A DNA stretch of 21,332 nt, from positions 1 through 21,332 of the forward strand of contig CAJNOQ010003122.1 in NCBI GenBank assembly GCA_905250885.1, read 5' to 3'. This DNA comes from Didymodactylos carnosus (lineage: Eukaryota; Rotifera; Eurotatoria; Philodinida; Philodinidae). The notes under the pieces are model-generated. The model searched no databases, was not told where the DNA came from, and saw only the letters and a program-made list of their open reading frames with translations. The stretch's first letter is position 1. Each line of letters starts with the position of its first letter. Below, piece by piece: positions 1 through 10,929 of this stretch. Position numbers and translations under genes: made by a program.

Positions 1-33
1 CCCCCCCGCCCGCCCCGCCGCCCCGCCCCGCGC
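1..33. repeat. C-rich low-complexity edge
   Basis: The first 33 bases are almost only C and G, with runs of C broken by single G, while the DNA that follows is strongly AT-rich. The complementary strand is G-rich with several G-runs and could form a G-quadruplex. It does not show a regular telomere repeat unit. It may be a contig-end artefact or a real GC island cut by the window edge; the sequence alone does not decide. Confidence 0.6.
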
Positions 34-48
34 TTAGCTAGTATATGG

Positions 49-108
49 TTTTGTTCTTGCTTCTTTTTCCGGGACTCGAGCGTCAAAAAAGGGAAGCAAG
101 AACAAAAC
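49..108. repeat. Perfect 16-bp inverted repeat (hairpin)
   Basis: Bases 49-64 (GTTTTGTTCTTGCTTC) are the exact reverse complement of 93-108, leaving a loop of 28 bases. The loop holds a CTCGAG palindrome, and its T-rich and A-rich flanks (TTTTT against AAAAAA) could extend the stem imperfectly. Lying just inside the C-rich edge, it may be the foldback tip of a mobile element, a natural hairpin, or an inverted chimera at a contig end. Confidence 0.7.
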
Positions 109-1526
109 AGGAAAAGTTTTTTTAATAAAAGAAAGTTTGTTAATTGTATCAATAGTTGTGTCTAATTCAGAAAATTGTGCTTAATTTATATCAGCAAACT
201 CTCTCAAAATGCAAGGACTTTTCGAAGTTATAATAATTTTTATTATATCTGCAACCATCTGATAATATTAGATGAAAAAATTCAATTTTCACCATCTGTA
301 AGCAACTTATGCACAAACAAACATCATGTTGACATTTTCTCTAAACTAGTCTACTTAGCCGTCCTAAACTTCTTTTACTGAGGGAGGAAATATATTTGTA
401 TTTTTATTCGGTGAAATTCTTTAAAAATTATTCAAGTTTACTAAAAGATTGACCATGTTCTTTCATGCTCTTACTTGATTTGTGAATATTGATAATCGAA
501 TATCAATAGTAATTTCACTTATATTTTTCTATTTACTCAAAAGAAAAAAAGGAACACAATTAAGATGTCAGACTAAAATCACAGTAATTTCATTTTGTAA
601 CACACTAGTATAATCGTAAACAAAATTTATTCATAAACATGCATCTAATAAACAGTGTAAATTATTTTAAATAAGGAAAATTTTTCAACAATTTGATGAA
701 TACAACTCGAGATATATTTGCCAAATACTATTTAATTTTCATTAGAATATGTTAAGTTTTTCAAAGTTCATTTTAGTATTTAAAAGAAGAATTTTAATCG
801 TTCATAATGACATATTCGTTATACTTTTCATTGTGAATGCACAATAGAGTATATTTTTAAAGTAAATGTTGTTTTAATTGTACAAAATGAAATTATTATT
901 GGCTTATTTCTTTTTTACACTTACATTATCACCAACAAATTAATGAAAAGCTTTCTAGTCTATACATATTATTGTTAGTTTTTCTTGTTTAATAAATTCT
1001 ACTTTTCTTTGTATAACTCGTACATATTTCTATAGACTATACTCATTCATTTTTTTTTGTCTTCATTAGATGCTCAATATGGTATCATTTTATTTGTTGT
1101 AGTTGTTTTGTTTCATTGTGTTTTTGATTCTCAGTGGAGACAAGAATCATAAAGTAATTTTCTATTGGCCTTTGAACTTAAAGAACATTTGTTTTGTTCC
1201 AAACTTTGAATTTGGATCTGGCGTCATTCCCTTTTTCGGTGAAGTCTTTTTATTATATAAGTGATTTATAATATAAAACTGTTAATTTAATGCAGTCCAA
1301 TTTTATTTTATTTCAAATCTACTGATCACTGCTTTTGTTTGAACTCAGTGTGATAAATGAATTGACCTGAAAACATGTAATTTACTGAGAACAGTTATTG
1401 TTGTGCTAAAAGAAAGTTTTCTGAAAAGGTTAGAAGAGATATCAGATAAAGATATGTGTTTATCACTACACATGGTAAGAACGAGAGGAAAACACAAAAT
1501 GTATTCGAAAATGAGGAAGGATTTAT
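109..1526. other. Gene-poor AT-rich stretch
   Basis: I see no gene here. Open frames are short and of low-complexity composition, including a 68-codon frame at 175-381 with no recognisable family and no splice context. Runs of A and T and scattered TATA-like sequences are common but are expected by composition. Confidence 0.55.
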
Positions 1527-1627
1527 ATGTTAGATCGAGATAGACGAGATGTTTATGCTAGTCAAAATTATGATGCTAGTGAAGAATCTGATCCACAAAT
1601 AGATATTTACTCAATCCTACATCAAAG
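1527..1627 (+). pseudogene. Isolated exon-like fragment, unassigned
   Basis: An ATG at 1527 opens 33 codons rich in charged and polar residues (starts MLDRDRRDVYASQNYDASEE, then SDPQIDIYSILHQ). They end at a good donor, AAAG|GTATGT, with the cut after the second base of a codon. The composition looks coding against the surrounding AT-rich DNA. I cannot find a matching downstream exon in the window on this strand, and I do not recognise the protein. It could be the first exon of a gene whose other exons were lost, a relic, or chance. Confidence 0.25.
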
Positions 1628-3759
1628 GTATGTATGATAAATTTTAAGCATAATCCGAAATATTTACTTATGAAAAGAATAAAACAAATAAGGTACCGCT
1701 ACAATATTTCATTTTTCAGTTAAAAAGCTTCTTAGTGTATGCAAACAATGAATTTGTATGAGATCAGCATAAGGTAAGATATCAACGTTTCATAGCAAAG
1801 TATAATATTTGATCACTCAAGAATTTGGAAGATTTTCTATTAGATCTCAGATATACATGTGATACGAGAAGCATCAAAACTATCTAATAGGATTAGCAAT
1901 TACTTAGGGACTAATAGTTAAATAGGATGGAAATGTTATTGAATCGTATTTTTAATTGCTCAAATAGATGAGAAGATTCTGGCTATAATACTAATCAACA
2001 ACGTAGTTGAAACTATCAGTCTTGTATACGTTAAAACAAAAAACGTATTGAGCACCTGTTTTTTTAGAGTTATAGGTATCGTTTTTGATGATCATTGAGA
2101 AAACTAGTTCCGATCATTCATAATCTGGACCGCTGAATGTTTTAAGGCTCTACATAATTGCTCTAAACCATTCATAGTATCTATGATTATATTTTCACAT
2201 TTGGTTCACACGGCATATCTTCGGTATAGTAATGCTGGCATATTTACAGAGAAAATAGAAAACAACTAAAATCTTAGTTTCAAAACGGCTGATTGTTAAT
2301 CTTTTAAACAAGGTTACTTGCATTATATATGATTGTTTATTTATATCCAACTATAAATAAACATTAAAACAACATTAATAAATAAACATAGAAAACATAA
2401 ACAGTAGGCAAAAAGTAGTGATGAAAATGTCACGGGAAAAAAAAATTATGATTATAACCGGTGAATATAATCATTTGGATATTACGTATAGTTTGTGTTG
2501 GCTAGGCTTTTTTCATTTTTATGCGTTCAGTACGTATTGACGGAGGTCTGTCTACCTTTCTTCGATCGTACAATATATAGGATCATCAGCAAAAAGAAAT
2601 ACGTTTACATAACTGTCGTGTCAAGAAAGTTGGTCTTTTTTTTAAAATGCTTAATTATCAACTGATATTGGCGAGATAGTTCAAATATGTTACCAATTTG
2701 TTGTCAGTAATATTTGTTTCCTATCTGACAGAACTTTTCCGAGATAACTGAAAATCTTGGAATTGACTCAACCTTGCAATCACACGGAATTGATTTCTAA
2801 ACGTATAAAGACATAGATCGAGGCGAAACGAGATAAATGAAAAGCATTCTTGAGTAAAATGTCAGTTATTTCTTTGAAAATATTAGTTATTGTTTTTCCA
2901 CTTCCAAAGAGCCTTACGAATTTTACTTGAAGAATTATTCCAGAATAATGCATTACTGTCATAATGATTCATTAAATCAAGATCATATAAATTTCCAGAT
3001 TTATAAAAACCTAGTACAACAATAGTTTAACATTGGAAGTAGTGATGTGTATCGTATATAGTTGTCCATGCACGTGATGTATTCTAACATTGTTTCAAGC
3101 GTCCTTCATAATGCCCTTGCGAAAAGGTTCATTTGATAGCATACTCACTTTTACACGCTGAACAATGTTTACATGATTTAAAGATCTTTAAAAATTGCGC
3201 TGGTTTTTTTATCTAGTCTTTTAGAAAACTTTATTAATAAAAGTACACTTTTGCTCAAGTCAGTTTTGAAACCATGGTAAGCATGTACAACATCAAGTTT
3301 GAACGTCCTCCAAACTTATTTTAAGTGGTTTATGAATCTTATCATTAACAATAATGATAAAGCAAGTTCTCATAAAAAGCTTTACCTATGCTAATATGAG
3401 TATAATATGTACCGGAGAATGCAAGAAAATTATAGATTTTATCAATGTACACCAAATTATTTGGTTGCGGAATAAATTGGAATTGAACAAAGCAAGGAAA
3501 ATATCTTTTTCAACTATAGGTGCGGCAACAAGCTAATGTATAAGCAGATAATGCTATCTATGCTTTTTACCAAACACCGTATCTTATAACAAAATAAGTA
3601 TCCTCTATTTTAGTAAATAAATAATGCTATAATTATAAACAAGCTAAATGTAATATTGTTTCAGCAAATTAATTTAGCTTTTTTTAAAAATGCTGCCTCT
3701 TCTTTGTTCCTATTGGCCAATGAACCATACTCTTTCAATTTCTTTTCAGTGATGGATGG
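1628..3759. other. Gene-poor AT-rich stretch
   Basis: No supported gene. Short frames such as 2780-2962 on the minus strand and 3354-3536 on the plus strand have no recognisable family, and their residue make-up is what AT-rich non-coding DNA gives. The stretch contains a 12-bp hairpin at 2334-2363. Just below the kinase relic, minus-strand codons from 3759 down to about 3663 (PSITEKKLKEYGSLANRNKE and onward) look mildly coding but match nothing I know. Confidence 0.5.
2334..2363. repeat. Perfect 12-bp hairpin with 6-nt loop
   Basis: TGTTTATTTATA at 2334-2345 is the exact reverse complement of TATAAATAAACA at 2352-2363, with TCCAAC between. It is AT-rich, so some chance occurrence is expected in this composition. 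No T-run follows that would make it a Pol III stop, and no gene abuts it. Confidence 0.6.
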
Positions 3760-4199
<440 letters not shown>

Positions 4200-4418
4200 A
4201 TTGCATTGAAACATAAACAGTTTTAATAAACTTTTTATTTTTTTCACCGTTTTCATTCCACGACAGATATTCATATTTTTTGAATAGATATGGTGGTCTT
4301 GATGGACGATTGTGAGCACTGTTACAATGCCATGCATACTCGTCATATTTTCAATCGTCTATCGGAGACAATAAAGAAATGCAGATTAACTTTTTTGATA
4401 GTTTATGCAAACACTTAC

Positions 4419-4534
4419 GTTTTGTCTCCTCGTTCAACAGTAAACGATAAATTTTCTTTGGTTCTGTCACATCAGGTAGACAGGATAACTTTTCAGCTTC
4501 AATTAATATTCGTTGAAGTTTCTTGATCGAAAGA
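4419..4534 (-). pseudogene. Exon-like fragment upstream of the kinase relic, unassigned
   Basis: On the minus strand an acceptor TGACAG (4540-4535) is followed by 38 open codons, LSIKKLQRILIEAEKLSCLP then DVTEPKKIYRLLLNEETK, and an AAC|GTAAGTG donor cutting after base 1 of a codon. Both splice signals and the residue make-up look like a real internal exon. It lies some 220 bp upstream of the PKN-like fragment on the same strand, so it may belong to the same dead gene. I do not recognise it as part of the usual PKN HR1 or C2 regions, so it could come from another source. Confidence 0.35.
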
Positions 4535-5589
4535 CTGTCATGAACACAAAAAAGTTATGTTCTCGGCAGAGCATAAACAAATTACTTATCTAAACCTGTG
4601 GAACCAAGAAAGAACAAATTAATCTTGAAATGATATGCAAAAAACTAAAATTATGAAGAAAAAAAAGACACAGTTAGGCTATCATCTTCCTCTGTCCCAA
4701 TTCTTAATTACAGTTTTAATCTAAAATAGAAATATACGAGACATCCTGGATAATATACATATTAAAACAAAAGCGCACAAAATTGTATCCCCATAAAACA
4801 TTCATGTTTTGATACCGATAGCCTATCTATCACATTGCTCAAAAGTTCTCTTCGAAGTAAAATCTAATCATATATAGCTTCACCGTATAAATAGACATTC
4901 ATACGATATAACAGTTCTGCTCTCTTGCCTCCTTCTGGCGCCATCTCAGTCGAAGATTATTCAATGGTCAACAACCATAGATATCTTATTTTTGAAAATG
5001 AGAAAATTTAAAAGAGACTCGAACCATTTTTTCTTGACTGAAATTAAATAACGAATTAATAGAGAACATAAGCCTCATTACTATTGGTCACGATTACAAA
5101 TATAGCTATTTGTTATTGTTTATTTGTGTCATAATTTTTTTTTCATTGCTTTCATTTAACTTTATGCGTTAAACTTTATAGTCTGTAGGTTATTGCTTTG
5201 CTTACTTTTTAATATTATAACTCAATTGAAGACTTACCTCACACAGCACGGTTTAATGAATATCAGTTTTTAAGTCAAATACAAGTATTTTCTATTTGTA
5301 TCTGGAAGTCATTTTTTTATAATTTCTTTATCTCATTCTACATAAGATTTTGCTTGCACATAAAACACAGCGATATTTGATTTTCAATGCCTTACTCTTT
5401 CTATCTTCCATGAATATTGCGTAATACGAATTACTATTTGTATCATATCACTATAAATGCGTTTTTCTTCCATTTTTCGCCTCAATAAATATTTAATGAC
5501 TTCAAATTGACGGACTGTTTACAAGTTTTCTCTTTTCTAGCGTTCTCTTTATTTTTGATTGTTTTACTTCGCAAGAAACGAACTCTGTT
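4535..5589. other. Non-coding stretch upstream of GATAD1
   Basis: No gene supported. A short GC-richer patch near 4920-4960 has a 26-codon minus-strand frame (4944-4864) that I do not recognise. Closer to GATAD1 the sequence TTTTCTCTTTTCTAG ends at 5540, about 50 bases before the predicted start codon. This is a polypyrimidine tract plus AG with no upstream donor assigned, so it could be the acceptor of a 5' UTR intron or a spliced-leader site. Confidence 0.45.
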
Positions 5590-7422
5590 ATGAGAATTCG
5601 ATGTCATTCAACGTAAGTGATACAGAAGGTTTTGTACGATTGTTTCTCTAAATAGATTTCTTTTTTGTTTTAGAATTGATCCACGGCATCCTCGTTGTCG
5701 TTTATGTGATACGGTTCATTCTATTTTTTGGCGTGTACCGGCACGTGATTTGTTACTATGTAATAATTGCTTTTTGAGGGATTTAAATGATCAAACAGAT
5801 TCCAATAAGACAAGCCGAATTTGTAAATTAAAGCGTTTAGATACAAATATTCCGTCTTCTGACGAAGCTGGACGACTAGAAAATCATTGTATATTAACTG
5901 GCTATTATTTACCAAATCGAACTTTATCCACTACATTGAAAAGTCAGAAGAATAAAATAAATGTAAATCATACAAATTCAGTAAAATCAAATAATAACAG
6001 TAATGGGGCAAATTCATCAACATCAACAGCAAATCAACGTTCAACAATATCAACAAGAAATAAAAATAGAAAAACAATCGCATTTAAATCAAAAAAGGTA
6101 GTCAAGGAAATTCAATCAAGTATAAACTACAAACGATTGCTTAGATCTCAACGACTAATGGTTATCGGTTAGTGCTCTGAATACTGATGGATTAAATCCT
6201 CGTGTGATTATAATGCTCTGATGTTTTTGTACTTCACATTAGTTAGCGTGCTCTAAAAAACGAATACTTTTTTTGATATTTGTGCCCTAAAAAAATTATA
6301 GTATGCCATTTTGTTTTTTTCTAGCCCGAAAAATATCTTCAAGAACCAACAGCATTCAAATTATCTGACGTTTTGTATTCTAAAGTACGTTTTTACAAAA
6401 AATCGTAACAATGAAAGACTGTATTATAGAGGCACAGGTCTTTTTAATGAATTTAGAGTTTTAATAGAAGCTGAAGGATACACTAATGCAATATTTTGGC
6501 AATAATATTATAGTAACAGTTAATTCTGTTCATTTTCTGCACAATAATTAACTTTGTACGTTCTTTAGCTTCTATTAAACCTATTCACTCTATGGAAAAG
6601 TTATCTAATTATTTTATTGTCTATTTGTGTTAGGAGCGTCGATTTCAAGTAGGTGATATTGTACATTTAATGGATGATAGTCAAAAATCGTATTATGGAC
6701 AAATTCGTGCTCTTTTGCAAGATGAACATTTAAATTCCTATGCATTTTTAACCTGGCTGTTACCACGACCGAATTCAATCCATGATCAATATGAGTTTAA
6801 CCCAAATTCTTATATCATAGGTAAACAAACTGCCATTTGCTCCAAGAGATAGAAATGTAGTAAAACAACTTATTCTGAATTTTTCTATCATTTAGAAAAA
6901 GAAATGTTTTTTGTAGATGGTATAGAGTGTCAGTTTTGGCTAATAAACTCTTTTTGTTAATACTTGAAATTATTCTAAAGAGGCTCGAAAAGTTGACTTT
7001 ACGAGAAAAGTATCGCGTTCTTAACTGATAATTTATCCGATTCCCTCTTATTCGTACTATATTAATATTCTTCTATTTTTTATTTAGGTCCAAACGAAGA
7101 GTATCCACGGGATTTAAATTCATTATCATTTGTGTGTCATTCGCCAACCGATTATTTCCAGGTAAAAACTTATCCACAATCATATTCAAGCCCAATAACC
7201 GAAAAGCGTATCCTAAATTATGTTTGGACTAATTTTTCTACTGTTAATAACAAAAGAGCAGCCACGCAAGAAGATGAGGACGATAAAACAAACACTGAAA
7301 ACATAGAGATAGATGAGAATAATAGTCGTAGTAAAAAAGCATCGAAAAAACGATCACATTCAGCGATCAATGAACAACAACAACAACAGCAATCAGTAGT
7401 AAAGAAAAAACGACATAATTAA
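5590..7422 (+). CDS. GATAD1: GATA zinc finger domain-containing protein 1
   Basis: Exons 5590-5612, 5674-6097, 6325-6384, 6634-6820 and 7088-7422 join in frame to 342 residues (human protein: 269). A single GATA-type finger lies at residues 16-40 (CRLC, 17 residues, CNNC). A long polar Asn/Ser/Thr/Lys linker follows. The 60-nt exon 3 (PEKYLQEPTAFKLSDVLYSK) corresponds to the conserved segment before the C-terminal domain, which reads FQVGDIVHL, YYGQIRALLQDE, LTWLLP, SYIIGPNEEYPRDL, SFVCHSPTDYF and NYVWTNF, as in vertebrate GATAD1. The tail is acidic, then Lys-rich with a seven-Gln run, a likely nuclear signal. Known role: nuclear chromatin factor linked to H3K4me3 and histone demethylase/deacetylase complexes. 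The start is chosen because ATG AGA ATT gives the only frame matching exon 2; the ATG at 5601 would hit a stop. The insertion relative to human is in the linker and tail. Confidence 0.92.
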
Positions 7423-9329
7423 AGTGTACATTTCTGTATCCTCTGTCTTTCATACTTTCTTTTTTTGCATAGTTTTTCAAATATTTCTGTATTAACTAGA
7501 TAAAACTGAAGTTTATTGGGTTTTTTGTTGTTGTTTCTGTTGCATTTAATGTTAGATAACTTTTTTTTCTTATTTTTTGTTTTATCTAAAAAAAATTGTT
7601 CTGAACAAAGTATATTGTTTCTCTAGCATCTTGAAAGAGGATACCATGGACAATATTATACCTGAAATAGGAAGAGATCTCTATCATTCTAATTTTTCAT
7701 TAAAAAAGGTATTTCAATGTGAAGCTCGATACTCCTTCATATTGAAAAAGATCTAGATGAAATTAAGCGTCGATCATACTAGATTGCTTCACATAGCGGT
7801 TTTACTTTTACTGTTGTCATCAAGTTTAACCACAATGCATTAAACAAATCTTATTCTATTCAGGTGTGGATAAAAGTCTGGTTTTTCGCCTAACTCATAA
7901 AAATACTTTTTACCGAAATGAGAGGCAATACTACTATATGGAATATAATAATCTATCCTAGTATCTATACTGGTGCTCTTTTTCTTTCAACAATAATAAC
8001 TTTTGCATTTTTGTTTTAGATAATTTAAGAGAGAGTAAGTAAACAAGTTTGGTTTAAAGAAGAATCTTGTCAGTTTCAACAGTGACGAAACTTTTCCTAT
8101 AATTTTGAAAGAACAAATATTAAACGAAATGTTACAAATTATATTATAATCTTTTAGAATTGCCTAGTTAAGTCCTGTAAATATCGGAAAACATACAGAT
8201 ACATTATTTCTTGTTCTTTTTCTCTTTGTTTCTACAACTCTGATAATACAACCATTAAGTGAGAATAACTAAATTGAACGATGAATGACTATAAAGTACC
8301 GATTTCTATACGATTTAAAAATTCTTTAAAACTACCGTGGTTTTCATTATCTTCGAGCAATATGCTTATATGAAATGAAAATGAAATTTATTCCACGTGT
8401 GCGCTGGAAGAATAAAGGAATAGGATAGGATGGGGTGTGAGTAGATATGGAGTGAATCATTCCTGTCTCGATCCCGATGGGAATGGGACCAGAACTAAAA
8501 CTTTTTAATCGGGATTGAAACCTGAAATCTTTTTAACAATTTCGTAAAAACAGCGAAAAATTTACCTTTTTTTCGTACTTAAATATAATTTTTTCCAGGA
8601 TGGGGACCAGGACTTAAAAAACCTGGGTTCCTCCCATGTCTAGGTGTGCGTATTCTCAATTAAGTGAGATTTGTATGCAGTAGCTAGTTGTATTTCATTT
8701 TTTGTTGAAAAAAGAAAAGTGATTCAGTTTGCAAAAACAAATGTATTTTTGAATAAGTTTTTTTAAAAAAGATTTATCATAACAATCTTTTCTTTTGATA
8801 TTTCTTTTTTGGTTGCTAAAGTTTGCCTCTCACGCTTAAGCAATGTATTAAAAATATAGTCAATATGTCTAATACGAAATTAATTATCATAGTTAGTTCC
8901 TACATTTAGAATCTAACACATATTAGGGAAGAAAAACGCTTTTATCCCCTGTGCACGATTAAATACTACTAAAAAGTCGACAAAAGTTGTTTTATGAATT
9001 TGCCTATAATTATTTATCATACATTTTATAGACTGAGGGAACGTCGTTTTACACTTAGAATGATAAATATTTTTTCCTAAATGCATACAAATTGCACGAT
9101 ATAATATTTCTATTTAAGATATGATACGACATATACCTTGACGTCCATTCTATTTTCTTTTTTTCGTTCTCTTAAGTGGTGCATGTACTAACATGTAGTA
9201 AATGTCAGTAAAAGTAAGCGCAGTGTGATTCGAAATATTGCATAGAAATAAATAATACTTTTTATTTAGATATTTACTCGTAGTCGGATAAAACAAATTT
9301 TTTTTTTATTCAATTATTCAACTAAAAAT
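7423..9329. other. Longest intergenic gap between genes
   Basis: About 1.9 kb between GATAD1 and the isomerase gene, with no supported gene. It holds T-rich 3' flank, a 36-codon open frame at 7646-7756 of unknown origin, and a GC-richer repeat patch at about 8420-8640 described separately. Before the next gene TTTTTATTTAG ends at 9269, about 60 bases before its start codon, a possible splice acceptor with no assigned donor. Confidence 0.5.
8420..8640. repeat. Degenerate GGGACCAGGACT-type repeat patch
   Basis: Related G-rich words recur here: GGATGGGGTGTG near 8427, GATGGGAATGGGACCAGAAC near 8474, GGATGGGGACCAGGAC near 8599, and an inverted form CCTGGGTTCCTCCCAT at about 8621-8636. Between them is ordinary AT-rich sequence. 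The copies share a core but not a fixed period, so this is probably a decayed piece of a repetitive element rather than a tandem satellite. Confidence 0.45.
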
Positions 9330-10568
9330 ATGTCGTCATCAAATGATGCATTAAACAAAGCAAAACAAGCTGCAGCTTATGCAGCTGTTGATGATTATAT
9401 TAATTCTGTAGGTATTTTATCTATTAAAACTATTCAACTCTAGTACTAATCACTCATTTTAATCTTTCTTCTACAAGAATGTTCATATTGTTGGAATTGG
9501 CTCTGGTTCAACTATTATTCCAGCCGTAAAAAGAATTGGTAGGTGATTTTTTTCACAGCTAATGTTTTCCTCATTCTGTAAATTGTTCTGCTCTGTTTTA
9601 GCTGAGAAAGTTCGACAAGACAAACTTGATTTAATATGTATTCCAACATCGTATCAGGTATTTGTGTGTGTGTGTGTGTGTGTGTAATACATAAAATCTG
9701 TTTTCAAGTGAAAACAGCCAAAAAATATTTTAAACAAGTTAATGCATGTATTTATTTGAAACAATATCTTTCTCTCTTTTTGTTTAGGCGAAAGAATTGA
9801 TTATTTCAAATGGTTTATGTCTTGGCAGTTTAACAGAATATACCGAAGTTTGTTTGAGTATATTTGTCTGTACTATTTATTATATTTTGTGAGTTTTGTA
9901 TTAGTTGGATGTTGCTATTGATGGTGCTGATGAAGTTGACAAGAATTTTAATTGTATAAAAGGTGGTGGAGGATGTCATACACAAGAAAAACTTATTGCA
10001 CATTGTGCAAAAAAATTTATTGTTATTGCTGATGAAAAGTGGGTTTATATCAAATCAACAATAATTCAACTATTGTGTTTTTTTCTTTATTTTTTTTAGA
10101 AAAAATTCTCAAGAATTAGGTGAAAAATGGAAACGTGGTATACCCGTTGAAGTATTGCCTCTTGCATTTAAAATATGTATGAGAGAAATCTGTAAACAAT
10201 TAGGTGGTGATATAGTATTACGAGAAGGCACGGAAAAAATAGTAAGTACTGTGTTAAACATCAAACAGACGACAAATATTTTGTTTTATTCTGTAGGGTC
10301 CTGTTTTAACAGACAATGGAAATTTTATTATTGATTGGAGATTTGATACAGAAACTAAAAATAGAAATTGGTCAGATATAAATAAAACATTAAAATCTAT
10401 ACCCGGTAAGACAAGATAATTTTCTCATTAAAATATGTTATTTTTTTATTTTTCTCTCTTTTAGGTGTTGTCGAAACTGGTCTATTTATTAATATGGTAA
10501 CAAAAGCTTATTTTGGTGGGAGCGATGGAAAAGTAGATATTAAAGAAAATAAAAATATAAAAGTGTGA
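9330..10568 (+). CDS. RPIA: Ribose-5-phosphate isomerase A
   Basis: Cytosolic enzyme of the non-oxidative pentose phosphate pathway, interconverting ribose 5-phosphate and ribulose 5-phosphate. Eight exons join in frame: 9330-9407, 9478-9538, 9602-9657, 9788-9847, 9905-10038, 10100-10241, 10297-10405 and 10465-10568, giving 247 residues, the family's usual length without an N-terminal extension. Key motifs are intact: GIGSGST (32-38) for phosphate binding, IDGADEVD (90-97) and [11 protein letters not shown] (104-114). D91, D94, K104 and E113 correspond to the E. coli RpiA active-site residues D81, D84, K94 and E103. [13 protein letters not shown] and [11 protein letters not shown] near the C-terminus also fit the family. 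The start ATG follows an A-rich leader. Introns are 55-130 nt; intron 3 holds a TG microsatellite. Nothing suggests loss of function. Confidence 0.96.
9663..9685 (+). repeat. (TG)11 microsatellite in RPIA intron 3
   Basis: An uninterrupted TG run directly follows the donor GTATT of RPIA intron 3. It is likely length-variable between alleles. No coding effect is expected because it lies within the intron, between the donor and the TTTAG acceptor at 9787. Confidence 0.95.
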
Positions 10569-10929
10569 TAAAAAGTGATATTTTTTTTTTGTGCGTAGTT
10601 TTAAACTGATGATTTCTCTTTTCATTAAAAGCTTTTTTTCTTGAAAGTATACAACGACGGTGTTTTTCAAATTTTTTTCTTTTTATTCTTGTGCTGTTGT
10701 TTTTCCTGTGACCGTAGTTTTTAAACAGTATGTTTTGTTTTTATAAAGTTCTATTCAAAGAATCTGGAAAATAAGTTACAATGGCTACAATATGAAATTT
10801 TGTTCTAAAATGCCACTTTCCCTCAAATGTTACTATTGTACCCTTTTTCACATCCAATCTGTTTTATATTATATTCACAGTAATAGATAACGTATTTTAG
10901 ATGATTTGTATGGTTAACGCTCATCTATA
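10569..10929. other. Intergenic spacer RPIA-BUB3
   Basis: 361 bp, T-rich after the RPIA stop, with an ATTAAA word near 10625 that could serve as a poly(A) signal. CGTATTTTAG ends at 10900, about 29 bases before the BUB3 start codon, resembling a splice acceptor with no assigned donor. No gene seen. Confidence 0.5.

Noticed and set aside
175..381. 68-codon plus-strand open frame near the left edge
   Set aside because: No family resemblance, no splice or regulatory context, and composition matches non-coding DNA.
2780..2962. 60-codon minus-strand frame containing FGSGKTITN
   Set aside because: The GSGKT run suggests a nucleotide-binding loop, but the rest shows no P-loop ATPase features.
3354..3536. 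60-codon plus-strand open frame
   Set aside because: No family recognised, and start and end are consistent with chance in this composition.
4290..4526. 78-codon plus-strand open frame
   Set aside because: It lies opposite the minus-strand exon-like and kinase relic region, has no recognisable family, and its residues look like an antisense shadow.
4864..4944. 26-codon minus-strand frame starting MAPEGGKRAELLYRMN
   Set aside because: Too short, no splice context and no recognised homolog.
5010..5026. Sequence resembling a tRNA B box on the minus strand (GGTTCGAGTCTC)
   Set aside because: The flanking bases do not form a T stem or acceptor stem and no A box or anticodon arm is present.
7646..7756. 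36-codon plus-strand frame (MDNIIPEIGRDLYHSN...)
   Set aside because: Short, no homolog recognised, not flanked by convincing splice sites; left as part of the spacer.
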